Assembly (NCBI GenBank): GCA_913041495.1
Contig: CAJWHT010000014.1
Location: 1-52,080, forward strand
Direction of reading: 5' to 3'
DNA length: 52,080 nucleotides
Source: an uncultured Desulfobacteraceae bacterium
GTDB taxonomy: Bacteria > Desulfobacterota > Desulfobacteria > Desulfobacterales > Desulfobacteraceae
A model generated the notes under the pieces. It was not told the origin of the DNA, ran no database searches, and worked only from the letters and a program-made list of their open reading frames with translations. How positions within the stretch are numbered: position 1 is the stretch's first letter; every line of letters starts with the position of its first letter. Shown one piece after another: positions 45,389 to 52,080 of this stretch. A program made the position numbers and the translations under genes.

Positions 45389-45757
45389 AGCAGGATGCTA
45401 TGTGTAGCATAATTGCAGAATAAAAACCATTACCCGTTGTTTTCACATGGTGGGACGCCCTGCCCTCTATGCCCGGGATGAATCGACTCCTCGCTTTAAA
45501 CCCCTCGATTTGATCTGCCAGATTTCGATAAAAAGGTAACGAATAACAAAAGAAAGCCCCCCCCCCCTCTTATTTTGAACGATGGTTTGGGTCAACAAAG
45601 GTAGACAAAGCCAACAGTTTGTAGATGCACCATCGTTCACCTTAACGTATTATTTTTCTTGCATTCTTTGATGTGAAATGATTATCTCTAATTAAATAAT
45701 AATTTCAAAGTTTTAATTGGCTCCTTTAAAAATTCAATTTAATTTCAAGGGGTGATT
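45389..45757. other. Intergenic region with C-tract and inverted repeat, 369 bp
   Basis: No gene is visible. It holds an 11-base C homopolymer (45557-45567) and, 8 nt later, an 11-bp perfect inverted repeat: TGAACGATGGT (45576-45586) with ACCATCGTTCA (45629-45639). The base composition changes here from GC-rich to AT-rich going right. The end supplies the AAGGGG ribosome binding site (45747-45752) of the next gene. Confidence 0.6.
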
Positions 45758-46096
45758 ATGGATATTCAATATATCAATTTTTTTTCAGTGTTTATTGTTA
45801 CTTTTGTTCTTTCAGCATTAATGGGTCGGAGAAGCCCTATTATAGCTGCGACAGGCTTTTCTATATTTCTTGCAATAACGGCCTTTTTTATAAACGAAAT
45901 TAGTTTTGTATTAATTTTTTATATCGTTTTAGGATTCATAAACTGTGTTTTATGGTCTGTGTTTTTTAGATGGCTTTTGCTTAAAGACCGGATGGGCCCA
46001 AATGACACCAGAATCAAAATACTTCTTGGCTTTAGCTCAGGTGGAAACAATAGGAACATAGCTATTATTTCTCGAAAAGGTAGTAGAGAGAGATAA
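45758..46096 (+). CDS. Small membrane protein of unknown function (112 aa)
   Basis: Three hydrophobic segments (about residues 6-23, 27-45 and 48-70) are followed by a basic soluble tail. The ATG at 45758 is preferred over the GTG at 45752, which lies inside the Shine-Dalgarno AAGGGG. Composition is much more AT-rich than the genes to the left, suggesting a different origin. I do not recognise the family. Confidence 0.65.
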   Translation: MDIQYINFFSVFIVTFVLSALMGRRSPIIAATGFSIFLAITAFFINEISFVLIFYIVLGFINCVLWSVFFRWLLLKDRMGPNDTRIKILLGFSSGGNNRNIAIISRKGSRER

Positions 46097-46164
46097 TCAT
46101 TCATACGGGATCAACCCACTCCTTGGATCTATCCGACCATTTAACTCGGTAATATAAAAATTGA

Positions 46165-46326
46165 CTGCATACTTATGAACGCCCAGGGTTTCCCCAATGT
46201 AGCATCCAATTACAGAAGCATTTCGGGGTGAACGGTTTCAATGCTTTTGGAGCTGAAAAAAGCTGGAATAACAGCGATAGCGCTTGGTTTTTGTTGAAGT
46301 ATCAAGAGGCAGGACTAATACCATGA
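46165..46326 (+). pseudogene. Possible 3' remnant of a decayed gene
   Basis: An open stretch of 53 codons with no ATG reads like a real protein C-terminus (FNAFGAEKSWNNSDSAW, then FLLKYQEAGLIP, then TGA). It is preceded in frame by a stop at 46162. The amino-acid make-up is globular, but there is no plausible start with a ribosome binding site except a weak GTG at 46228. The rest of the 46097-46462 gap shows nothing else. Confidence 0.3.
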
Positions 46327-46462
46327 GTCCTGATGTTTGATTTACTTCATCGCAATAATTGCCTTAATTGTCGAGACATGTAAATTCTATTGAATTCCAA
46401 AACATAGGATAAGATGCGATGTATTACAAACAATATCTTAAAATCGTCTCAAGGAGGTGGTT

Positions 46463-47341
46463 GTGAATCGTAACACTCTTTCTTTGTTATGTATTTTGGT
46501 GATAAGTATTTATCTTTCTCCTAGTCAGATTAGTGCTGAATTAATCATTTTGAAAAAAAATGGACAGACCATTAAAGTGCCTGTAAAAAAAAGTGAGGTT
46601 TCAAAGTTAATTTGGAGCGAAAATCAAATTGACGAAAAAGATCAACGAAAACAAGATATGATAATCTCACCTTCTGGTACTACCAATAGCAGCCTTCCCT
46701 GGTTTAAATGGAAAAAAATAAGAGAAATCAACGGCAAAAAAGTAACACGCTATGAATTGGTTTTGCACAATTTTAGAGGTCAAAAATTTTGGAAGCTACC
46801 TATAGATTACAGTCTATGGAAAAATAAATCTGAAAAACCGGAGTTCTACGAAACACATAATGAATTGGGCTATCATTGGCTACCAGCTTACGGAGGTTTC
46901 GAAACAAGCAAAACATATAGTTGGTACATTAAGGCAGGAATGATAAATAAAGCAGGTAACAGTTATGAAGAGTGGGTGTATGACGGGCCTGTGAGTTTCA
47001 CTATTGGCTCAACATCTTCAGATACTGGATCAGAAGAAGATGATGTTGCTCCAAAGTCTGAAGAAATGACTTCCGACGAAAAAGTCTTTTCAAGTGTGGT
47101 GGGTCAATGGCAGTGGGCTGATAGACAGCATGTCATAATAAAGGCCAATGGCACTTTTCTAATGGATGGTCGCCCTGGCAGGTGGGAGCAAACCGGACCT
47201 TCAGATTATACATTTGCAAACGCTGACGGGTATACGGATGTGCTAAGGCTTACTAACAGTGGAAAGGTCTTAACCGGTCATGGATACAAAAATTCTAATC
47301 CGAAAAAGAAATGGTCAATGAAGTGTGTGAGAAAAGAGTAA
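46463..47341 (+). CDS. Secreted protein of unknown function (292 aa)
   Basis: The start is the GTG at 46463, 5 nt after a perfect AAGGAGG (46451-46457); the GTG at 46457 overlaps that site and is rejected. A signal peptide covers about residues 1-25 (LSLLCILVISIYLSPSQISA). The mature part has a beta-rich, Trp/Tyr-rich middle (WKKIREINGKKVTRYELVL) and a C-terminal small domain, VVGQWQWADRQHVIIKANGTF to KWSMKC, resembling lipocalin-like 'GxWxW' modules. AT-rich composition. Function unknown. Confidence 0.75.
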   Translation: MNRNTLSLLCILVISIYLSPSQISAELIILKKNGQTIKVPVKKSEVSKLIWSENQIDEKDQRKQDMIISPSGTTNSSLPWFKWKKIREINGKKVTRYELVLHNFRGQKFWKLPIDYSLWKNKSEKPEFYETHNELGYHWLPAYGGFETSKTYSWYIKAGMINKAGNSYEEWVYDGPVSFTIGSTSSDTGSEEDDVAPKSEEMTSDEKVFSSVVGQWQWADRQHVIIKANGTFLMDGRPGRWEQTGPSDYTFANADGYTDVLRLTNSGKVLTGHGYKNSNPKKKWSMKCVRKE

Positions 47342-47346
47342 AACAG

Positions 47347-47373
47347 TCTCCAGATTAAATAATCACCTGGAGA
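47347..47373 (+). terminator. Weak hairpin after the secreted-protein gene
   Basis: TCTCCAG (47347-47353) pairs with CTGGAGA (47367-47373) over a 13-nt AT-rich loop, 5 nt after the stop. No U-run follows, so this is only a candidate. Confidence 0.35.
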
Positions 47374-47435
47374 TACAGATAGCATCTATGTTTTTTCTAA
47401 AAAAGCATGAGTTTGAGAAGAAGCTTCCCCCGGAC

Positions 47436-47473
47436 TTTGTCTGTTTTTGGACTCCAGAGGCACTGCTATTAGG
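47436..47473 (+). repeat. Diverged dispersed repeat, copy A
   Basis: A 38-nt segment running from TTTGTCTGTTTTTGG to CTGCTATTAGG matches copy B at 50672-50708 at about 32 of 37 aligned positions with one gap, in the same orientation. It may be a remnant of a mobile-element end. Confidence 0.5.
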
Positions 47474-47561
47474 GTGTTGCTTAGTTCTGCCAGTCCTGCG
47501 TGGAAATTCAGTCCGTCTCATGATTAAAGAGACTATAAGTGCTTACAAGTACTTGGATTCA

Positions 47562-47569
47562 AATCCGGC
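47562..47569. repeat. Target-site duplication, left copy
   Basis: AATCCGGC, identical to 49025-49032 and immediately outside the IS256-family inverted repeat. Eight bp is the usual duplication length for this family. Confidence 0.88.
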
Positions 47570-49024
47570 GAGGACGTTCAAAATTCTGTGTCAGTTAACT
47601 GAAAGCTGATATAGTAGTCAGCTTTGCAAAGGAGAACTGACATGACCGCTGATACCACTGAATTTGATTTTCAAGAAGCACTTAAAGGCATTCAAAAAGG
47701 AAAACCCTTTACCGGAAAGGGCGGCGTCCTTACGTCACTGATTAAAAATTTGGCAGAAGCCGCCCTTGAGGCGGAACTTGACTCACACCTTGGGCAGGAA
47801 GTCTCTGCCAACCGCCGCAATGGAAAAAGCAAAAAGACCATAAAATCGCTGGATGGGAAATTTGAGTTAGAGACCCCACGTGATCGGGATGGCACCTTTT
47901 CCCCACAGATAGTCAAAAAGCATCAGACAACACTGAGTGATGAAATTGAACGTAAGATAATAGCCCTTTACGGCCTGGGCATGAGTTATAATGACATGGC
48001 ATCCCATTTACAGGAAATCTATGGACTTGAGATTTCAAATGCCACTCTGAGCGCCATTACCGATAAAATTCTCCATACCGTTAAAGAATGGCAGGCCAGA
48101 CCGTTAGAAAATGTGTATCCAATTGTTTGGCTTGATGCCATACATTATAAAATCCGTGAGAACGGAAAAGTTGGCAGCAAAGCCGTTTACACAATCCTTG
48201 GCGTAAATATTGAGGGACGCAAAGAGGTCCTTGGACTGTACATCTCAGAAAATGAAGGTGCAAATTTCTGGCTGCAGGTGTTAACAGATCACTCAAACCG
48301 AGGTGTAAACGATATTCTGATTGCCTGTGTTGATGGTCTTAAAGGCTTCCCAGAGGCCATTGAGAGCATATTCCCGGAAACAGAAGTTCAGCTCTGCGTG
48401 GTCCATCAGATCCGGAATTCATTGAAATACGTTGGTTCCACCAACAAGAAAGAATTCATGAACGACCTCAAGCGGGTTTATAAAGCGGTCAATAAAGACC
48501 TGGCTGAAGAAGAACTGGATACCTTGGAGAATAAATGGAATGATAAATACCCAATTGTGATTAAGTCCTGGCGCAATAATTGGGAACGACTCAGTCATTT
48601 TTTCAAATATCCGGAAGAAATCCGACGGGTTATATACACCACGAACACCATTGAAGCTGTGCACCGACAATTTCGAAAACTGACAAAAACAAAGGGATCC
48701 TTCCCAAACCAGGACAGCCTGTTAAAACTGCTTTATATGGGGATCCAGAACGCCAGTAAAAAATGGACAATGCCGGTTCAGAACTGGTCTCTGACAATTT
48801 CTCAGTTGGCAATTTTCTTTGAAGGCCGACTGGATAAAGAGCTGGGAATCTGATAGGGATCTATTTTCATATGGAAAAGATGGTTCCAGGAACTCCGCTC
48901 CAGCAAAAGCCAACTCCTCCGACGTGGCAGATTGAAGGCCCATTCTCGGACCTGGCTTTTACTTCCGCTGGCACCGTGGCAGATCCTGGCGCTCAAACAG
49001 TGACACAGAATTCTGAACATTCCC
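47570..49024 (+). mobile_element. Complete IS256-family insertion sequence, 1455 bp
   Basis: The element is bounded by 24-bp imperfect inverted repeats (47570-47593 and 49001-49024, 20 of 24 matching; core GTTCAAAATTCTGTGTCA on the left). It is flanked by an exact 8-bp duplication, AATCCGGC. It contains one intact transposase gene. Intact ends, gene and target duplication indicate a fairly recent insertion. Confidence 0.92.
47642..48853 (+). CDS. IS256-family (mutator-type) transposase
   Basis: 403 aa from the ATG at 47642, with AAAGGAG upstream; a TTG at 47624 is in frame but overlaps the ribosome binding site. Family motifs include LDSHLGQEVSANRRNGKSKKTI, the DDE residues Asp165 (WLDAIHYK), Asp231 (CVDGLKGFPEAI) and Glu338 (NTIEAVHRQFRK), and the CVVHQIRNS segment typical of this family. 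The reading frame is uninterrupted, so the enzyme is probably active. It is the only gene of the element at 47570-49024. Confidence 0.96.
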   Translation: MTADTTEFDFQEALKGIQKGKPFTGKGGVLTSLIKNLAEAALEAELDSHLGQEVSANRRNGKSKKTIKSLDGKFELETPRDRDGTFSPQIVKKHQTTLSDEIERKIIALYGLGMSYNDMASHLQEIYGLEISNATLSAITDKILHTVKEWQARPLENVYPIVWLDAIHYKIRENGKVGSKAVYTILGVNIEGRKEVLGLYISENEGANFWLQVLTDHSNRGVNDILIACVDGLKGFPEAIESIFPETEVQLCVVHQIRNSLKYVGSTNKKEFMNDLKRVYKAVNKDLAEEELDTLENKWNDKYPIVIKSWRNNWERLSHFFKYPEEIRRVIYTTNTIEAVHRQFRKLTKTKGSFPNQDSLLKLLYMGIQNASKKWTMPVQNWSLTISQLAIFFEGRLDKELGI

Positions 49025-49032
49025 AATCCGGC
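49025..49032. repeat. Target-site duplication, right copy
   Basis: AATCCGGC, the partner of 47562-47569, directly after the right inverted repeat of the IS256-family element. Confidence 0.88.
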
Positions 49033-49350
49033 TGAGAATTTGCTTTTCAGTGGATTGTTTTTTTTGCTGTACTCTTGTGTCAATATAATTTGTCCAGCTT
49101 CCTGGCATAACATTCTTTTTATAAATACAAATTGAATCCTTGTATTGTGGAAAAATCAATACTATAAAAGTGCTGTCTTATTGTAGGTGCTTTCGATATG
49201 ATACAAAAGGAAGTCATCTCTATTTATGGATAATATTACAAATAGAATGACATTTGAATTTGTATAATCAATTTAAGGTCTTGCGGTTAGAGACCCCAAT
49301 CAACTCACCCACGCACCGTTATAGTTTTTAAATATAAAATGTAAAATAGT
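49033..49350. other. AT-rich region without genes, 318 bp
   Basis: It lies between the IS256-family element and the hydrolase gene. It has several AT-rich runs (for example TTTATAAATACAAATTG near 49120) that could include a promoter for the hydrolase, but no clear -35/-10 pair or gene is seen. Confidence 0.45.
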
Positions 49351-50556
49351 ATGCTAAAAATTAAAAATGAGTCGGACATCCGTGGCGCTGGAAATCTGAC
49401 AATTGATGCTATTATCGGTATGACTGACTTGGTAGAAGCTATGCATCACAAAATTGCCAGTTTAGGCGGTATACTCGCCAGCCCGGATCAAACACGGATG
49501 ACTGGTATCACGGGAATGGTTTACCGCAACATTCGCTCAGCAACCGGCCTGGTAGGTGATGGCATTGATTTATTGCTTAAACAGTTTTCATCATTACTCG
49601 GAGAAAAATGTTCATCGCCAGAACGTGAAGCTGCTTTGGCTGCATTGAATGGAGTTCTGGGTGATCATCTCGTAGCGAGGAACAACCCACTGACCATACC
49701 AATGCAATTTCGACGGAATGGCTTGCCATTAGCTATTGACGATCTATCCTTTGATGAAGCAGTTCGACAATCCGATGGTAAAATTGCTTTAATGGTGCAC
49801 GGGTCCTGCATGAATGACTTGCAATGGAAAAACCAAGAGCATGACCATGGAACAGCGCTTGCTCGCGATCTGGGATACCTTCCCGTTTATCTGCATTATA
49901 ATACTGGCCTTCACATTTCTCAAAATGGCCGCGAATTTGCAGGCTTGATTGAAGTGCTCATTAATCGATTACCACAGCCAACAGAACTTGTAATCATCGC
50001 TCACAGCATGGGCGGTCTCGTTTCACGAAGCGCTTGTCATTACGGGAAAGTTGCAGGCCATTCTTGGTTAGAATATCTGCGTAAGATCGTATTTCTCGGC
50101 ACACCGCATCATGGTGCGCCTTTGGAACGCGCAGGCAACTGGATCGATATCATCTTGGAAATAAGCCCATACAGTGCGCCTTTTTCCCGTATTGGAAAAA
50201 TTCGGAGTGCCGGGATTACAGACCTGCGTTATGGCAATATATTGGATGAGGATTGGAAAGGGCGAGATCGTTTTGAATGCTCAGGAGACCACCGAAGATC
50301 TGTGCCACTACCGGACGGCATACAGTGCTATACAATAGCCGCAACCACCAATAATAAAATGAACACACTTGGTGATCAGTTTATCGGAGACGGGTTGGTA
50401 ACATTAAACAGTGCCACGGGTCGTCATAAAAATGCTGACTTAAATCTTTTGTTCCCGAAGCCTCATCAGTGGATCGCCCGTAATATGAACCATATGGATT
50501 TGCTTTATCAGCCTGAAGTTTATGCGACCATTAAACGGTGGTTGGAAAGCAAATGA
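49351..50556 (+). CDS. Alpha/beta hydrolase, PGAP1/lipase-like
   Basis: 401 aa. About 140 N-terminal residues form a helical region (DAIIGMTDLVEAMHHKI), followed by the hydrolase core. The oxyanion segment is ALMVHGSCMN (about 146-155), the nucleophile Ser219 is in IAHSMGGLVSRSA, and FLGTPHHGAPLER (from about 244) is typical of PGAP1-like and triacylglycerol-lipase-like proteins. A C-terminal NHMDLL supplies the likely catalytic His. No signal peptide; no clear Shine-Dalgarno precedes the ATG. It is flanked by mobile elements and AT-rich DNA, suggesting transfer. Substrate unknown; an intracellular ester or lipid hydrolase is likely. Confidence 0.88.
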   Translation: MLKIKNESDIRGAGNLTIDAIIGMTDLVEAMHHKIASLGGILASPDQTRMTGITGMVYRNIRSATGLVGDGIDLLLKQFSSLLGEKCSSPEREAALAALNGVLGDHLVARNNPLTIPMQFRRNGLPLAIDDLSFDEAVRQSDGKIALMVHGSCMNDLQWKNQEHDHGTALARDLGYLPVYLHYNTGLHISQNGREFAGLIEVLINRLPQPTELVIIAHSMGGLVSRSACHYGKVAGHSWLEYLRKIVFLGTPHHGAPLERAGNWIDIILEISPYSAPFSRIGKIRSAGITDLRYGNILDEDWKGRDRFECSGDHRRSVPLPDGIQCYTIAATTNNKMNTLGDQFIGDGLVTLNSATGRHKNADLNLLFPKPHQWIARNMNHMDLLYQPEVYATIKRWLESK

Positions 50557-50939
50557 TTGATAATGAGATCCTTGCATAAAAAATGATTACAGGATTGATC
50601 CTACCCAATTAAATTGGGTGCAGGGATAAGCTACTTTTCAGTCAGCATATTAAAAAATACAAAGAGAGCATTTTGTCTATTTTTGAGCTATAGAGGCCTG
50701 CTATTAGGCCCAAAACAAGCGCATTTATAAAAATACCGGGCTCATCCCCGCCTAGTTAGAAATCCATATTGAGTAACTTTTTCTGGAGGCCAGACCCTTT
50801 CAGAAAATCGCACCTCACCCTGAAAACATCGGGATACAAATTTTGGTATATGTCCATTTCAAGCATACCCTTATTTTGACTCTGCGGTTGGGGCTCACCA
50901 TGACAACCCATTTGTCATGCCTGCCCAAAAGACAAGATA
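50557..50939. other. Gene-free region with palindromes, 383 bp
   Basis: It contains a small palindrome CCCAATT-A-AATTGGG (50604-50618) after the hydrolase, the repeat copy B (50672-50708), and an 8-bp hairpin CATGACAA/TTGTCATG (50899-50919) just past the transposase stop on the minus strand. The outer end of the IS1380-type element is expected here, but I cannot fix its terminal repeat because the other end lies outside the window. Confidence 0.5.
50672..50708 (+). repeat. Diverged dispersed repeat, copy B
   Basis: Partner of 47436-47473, sharing TTTGTCT, TTTTTG, AGAGGC and CTGCTATTAGG. It lies 232 nt beyond the 3' end of the IS1380-family transposase, so it might be near that element's end. 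Confidence 0.5.
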
Positions 50940-52080
50940 TCAGGGAAAGGCAAAATTTTTCATCCGGGCAAATAAGTTAAAAACGTGTTTAAGTCTCTCA
51001 TTGTAACCGATAAATCTATATTTGATACTCCTGCCGGCTTTAATGATCAGGCATGGTATTCGGATAAAAGTATGAACAAATTTTTTAAATTCCATACGAA
51101 CGATCTGTTTTCCCAAAACCCGGTAAGGCAACATCAGACCATACCATGCTTTCAGATCCCAGGCCAAAGAAGCGATAGCCATGTAAGCCCAGTTGGATAT
51201 CATAGAGTCTGAAGGATTTTTCATGGCCGACACACCGTTTTTTAACTGCTCTATGTCATTCTCATGATCCGCCCGATTGCGATAAAACTGAACCAACTGC
51301 TCAGCCGGCTTTTTGCCATCGTTGGTGATATAGAAAAAGTACCTGATATCATCAAAGAGCTGACACTCGCCTTTCAATATTTTGATCGTTTTCCGAAGTA
51401 CGATCATCCTGTAAGATTGACTGCACTTACCGGGCCTGTAATCAAACTGGGCAATATGTTCAAATTCTGTCTTGAGGTTTTTGAATTTGCGTTTCTTGAC
51501 CACCTGGGCTTTGACATTTTCAGGGCGTTTTCGTGGTTTTGTTTTAATTTTACGGGGGATCTTCGCAAACGCCTGCCATTCACTCTCTGGAATTTGACCG
51601 GCCAGTTTTATAAGATTTTTTCTGGCATCCATTCCGAAAATAAACGTGCACCGTTTATCCCACTTGTCGAAATGGGATGTCAGGCTGAAATCCGTATCTC
51701 CCCGGACATAAATTTTTTCAAAGCAATTGGAAACCAGGTCCAGGGAGTCATCCACCCATTTCGCAGAGCCCAGGTGAGACGGCGCATTCCCGGAACGATT
51801 GACCACATACAAAACTTCTCTTGTATTGGCCAATGAGACGACCAAAGGAGCATAACCCCATTTCCCATTATAGGAAATATCCATGCCCTGTTTGCATTGA
51901 CCATAGGTTTCACAGATGGTTCCGTCAATATTGATAATGGCCTGTTTTCTAAACGCTGCCGGCTGGTTGGCCCATATTTTACGGCGGATGGTGTTTTTGA
52001 TGGACATAAAATCAACGATGTCCTGTTCTTCAAAACGCCGAAGGAAGTCACCGGCAGTTGTGGGGTCAGGAATGATTTCG
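50940..52080 (-). CDS. IS1380-family transposase, 5' end cut by window edge
   Basis: The frame is open to the right edge: upstream of the ATG at 52007 the translation continues as EIIPDPTTAGDFLRRFEEQDIV, the normal N-terminal region of IS1380 transposases, so that ATG is internal. DDE-type core segments include IINIDGTICETYGQCKQG, GKWGYAPLVVSLANT and VRGDTDF, with a later FYRNRADHENDIEQLKNG holding the Glu. About 380 residues are visible; the family is usually around 430-460. No frameshift is seen in the part present. Confidence 0.93.
   Translation of the reverse strand, partial: EIIPDPTTAGDFLRRFEEQDIVDFMSIKNTIRRKIWANQPAAFRKQAIINIDGTICETYGQCKQGMDISYNGKWGYAPLVVSLANTREVLYVVNRSGNAPSHLGSAKWVDDSLDLVSNCFEKIYVRGDTDFSLTSHFDKWDKRCTFIFGMDARKNLIKLAGQIPESEWQAFAKIPRKIKTKPRKRPENVKAQVVKKRKFKNLKTEFEHIAQFDYRPGKCSQSYRMIVLRKTIKILKGECQLFDDIRYFFYITNDGKKPAEQLVQFYRNRADHENDIEQLKNGVSAMKNPSDSMISNWAYMAIASLAWDLKAWYGLMLPYRVLGKQIVRMEFKKFVHTFIRIPCLIIKAGRSIKYRFIGYNERLKHVFNLFARMKNFAFP

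Noticed and set aside
47545-47570. T-arm-like GGATTCAAATCC suggesting a tRNA used as insertion target
   Set aside because: Only three stem pairs form and no acceptor, D or anticodon arm can be found on either side.
47388-47609. 73-aa open frame upstream of the IS256 transposase
   Set aside because: It crosses the left end of the insertion sequence and its target duplication, so it is a chance fusion of flank and element.
48959-49159. 66-aa minus-strand open frame crossing the right IS end
   Set aside because: It spans the inverted repeat and flank; restoring the empty site gives a stop two codons into the left flank.

Overview
The window looks like a chromosomal segment of a Gram-negative bacterium with GC-rich coding DNA. 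A lipobox lipoprotein, a GAF-GGDEF protein, IS256- and IS1380-type elements and deltaproteobacterial-looking housekeeping proteins make a Desulfobacterota (sulfate-reducer-like) host my best guess. That is inference: no rRNA or other phylogenetic marker is present.

Positions 1-37278 hold the right-hand part of a large trans-AT polyketide synthase / non-ribosomal peptide synthetase cluster, all on the + strand with short intergenic gaps. In order: (i) the 3' end of a PKS gene (end of KR, ACP, KS, then three tandem ACPs carrying the beta-branching tryptophan flag); (ii) a beta-branching (HMG-CoA synthase type) cassette of donor ACP, HCS, ECH1 and ECH2; (iii) a 3004-aa PKS that starts with an enoylreductase and continues KS-DH-DH-KR-ACP-KS-ACP; (iv) a 2949-aa NRPS, C-A-PCP-C-A-PCP-E-TE; (v) a secreted type-B carboxylesterase; (vi) a 451-aa protein I do not recognise; (vii) a second, paralogous 2503-aa NRPS, C-A-PCP-C-A-PCP-TE; (viii) a PAPS-dependent sulfotransferase. 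No PKS module visible here has an AT domain, and no acyltransferase, decarboxylating KS, phosphopantetheinyl transferase, exporter or regulator is visible, so the cluster must continue to the left.

The likely logic is as follows. The polyketide chain is held on the triple ACP and receives a beta-methyl(ene) branch from ACP-D/HCS/ECH1/ECH2. The new double bond may be reduced by the leading ER of the next PKS, as in the curacin/jamaicamide order. The chain is extended twice and handed to an NRPS. Two NRPSs with near-identical N-termini, the same Tyr-like first adenylation code and a terminal thioesterase each compete for, or share, the same upstream donor. This suggests a forked assembly line giving two related lipopeptide-like products. 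They differ in the second amino acid and in its configuration, because only the first NRPS has an epimerase. Sulfation and hydrolysis could modify the products.

Positions 37293-45388 are ordinary accessory and housekeeping genes: a membrane-anchored protein of unknown function, two small unknowns including a DUF3750-like lipoprotein, a LOG/TIGR00725-like protein, a beta-hydroxyacid dehydrogenase, a GFA-family protein, an arylamine N-acetyltransferase, a GAF-GGDEF diguanylate cyclase and a CaCA-type cation antiporter. Positions 45389-52080 are AT-richer and mobile-element-rich. They hold small orphan membrane or secreted proteins, a gene remnant, a complete IS256-family element (47570-49024) with an 8-bp target duplication, a PGAP1-like alpha/beta hydrolase, and an IS1380-family transposase running off the right edge.
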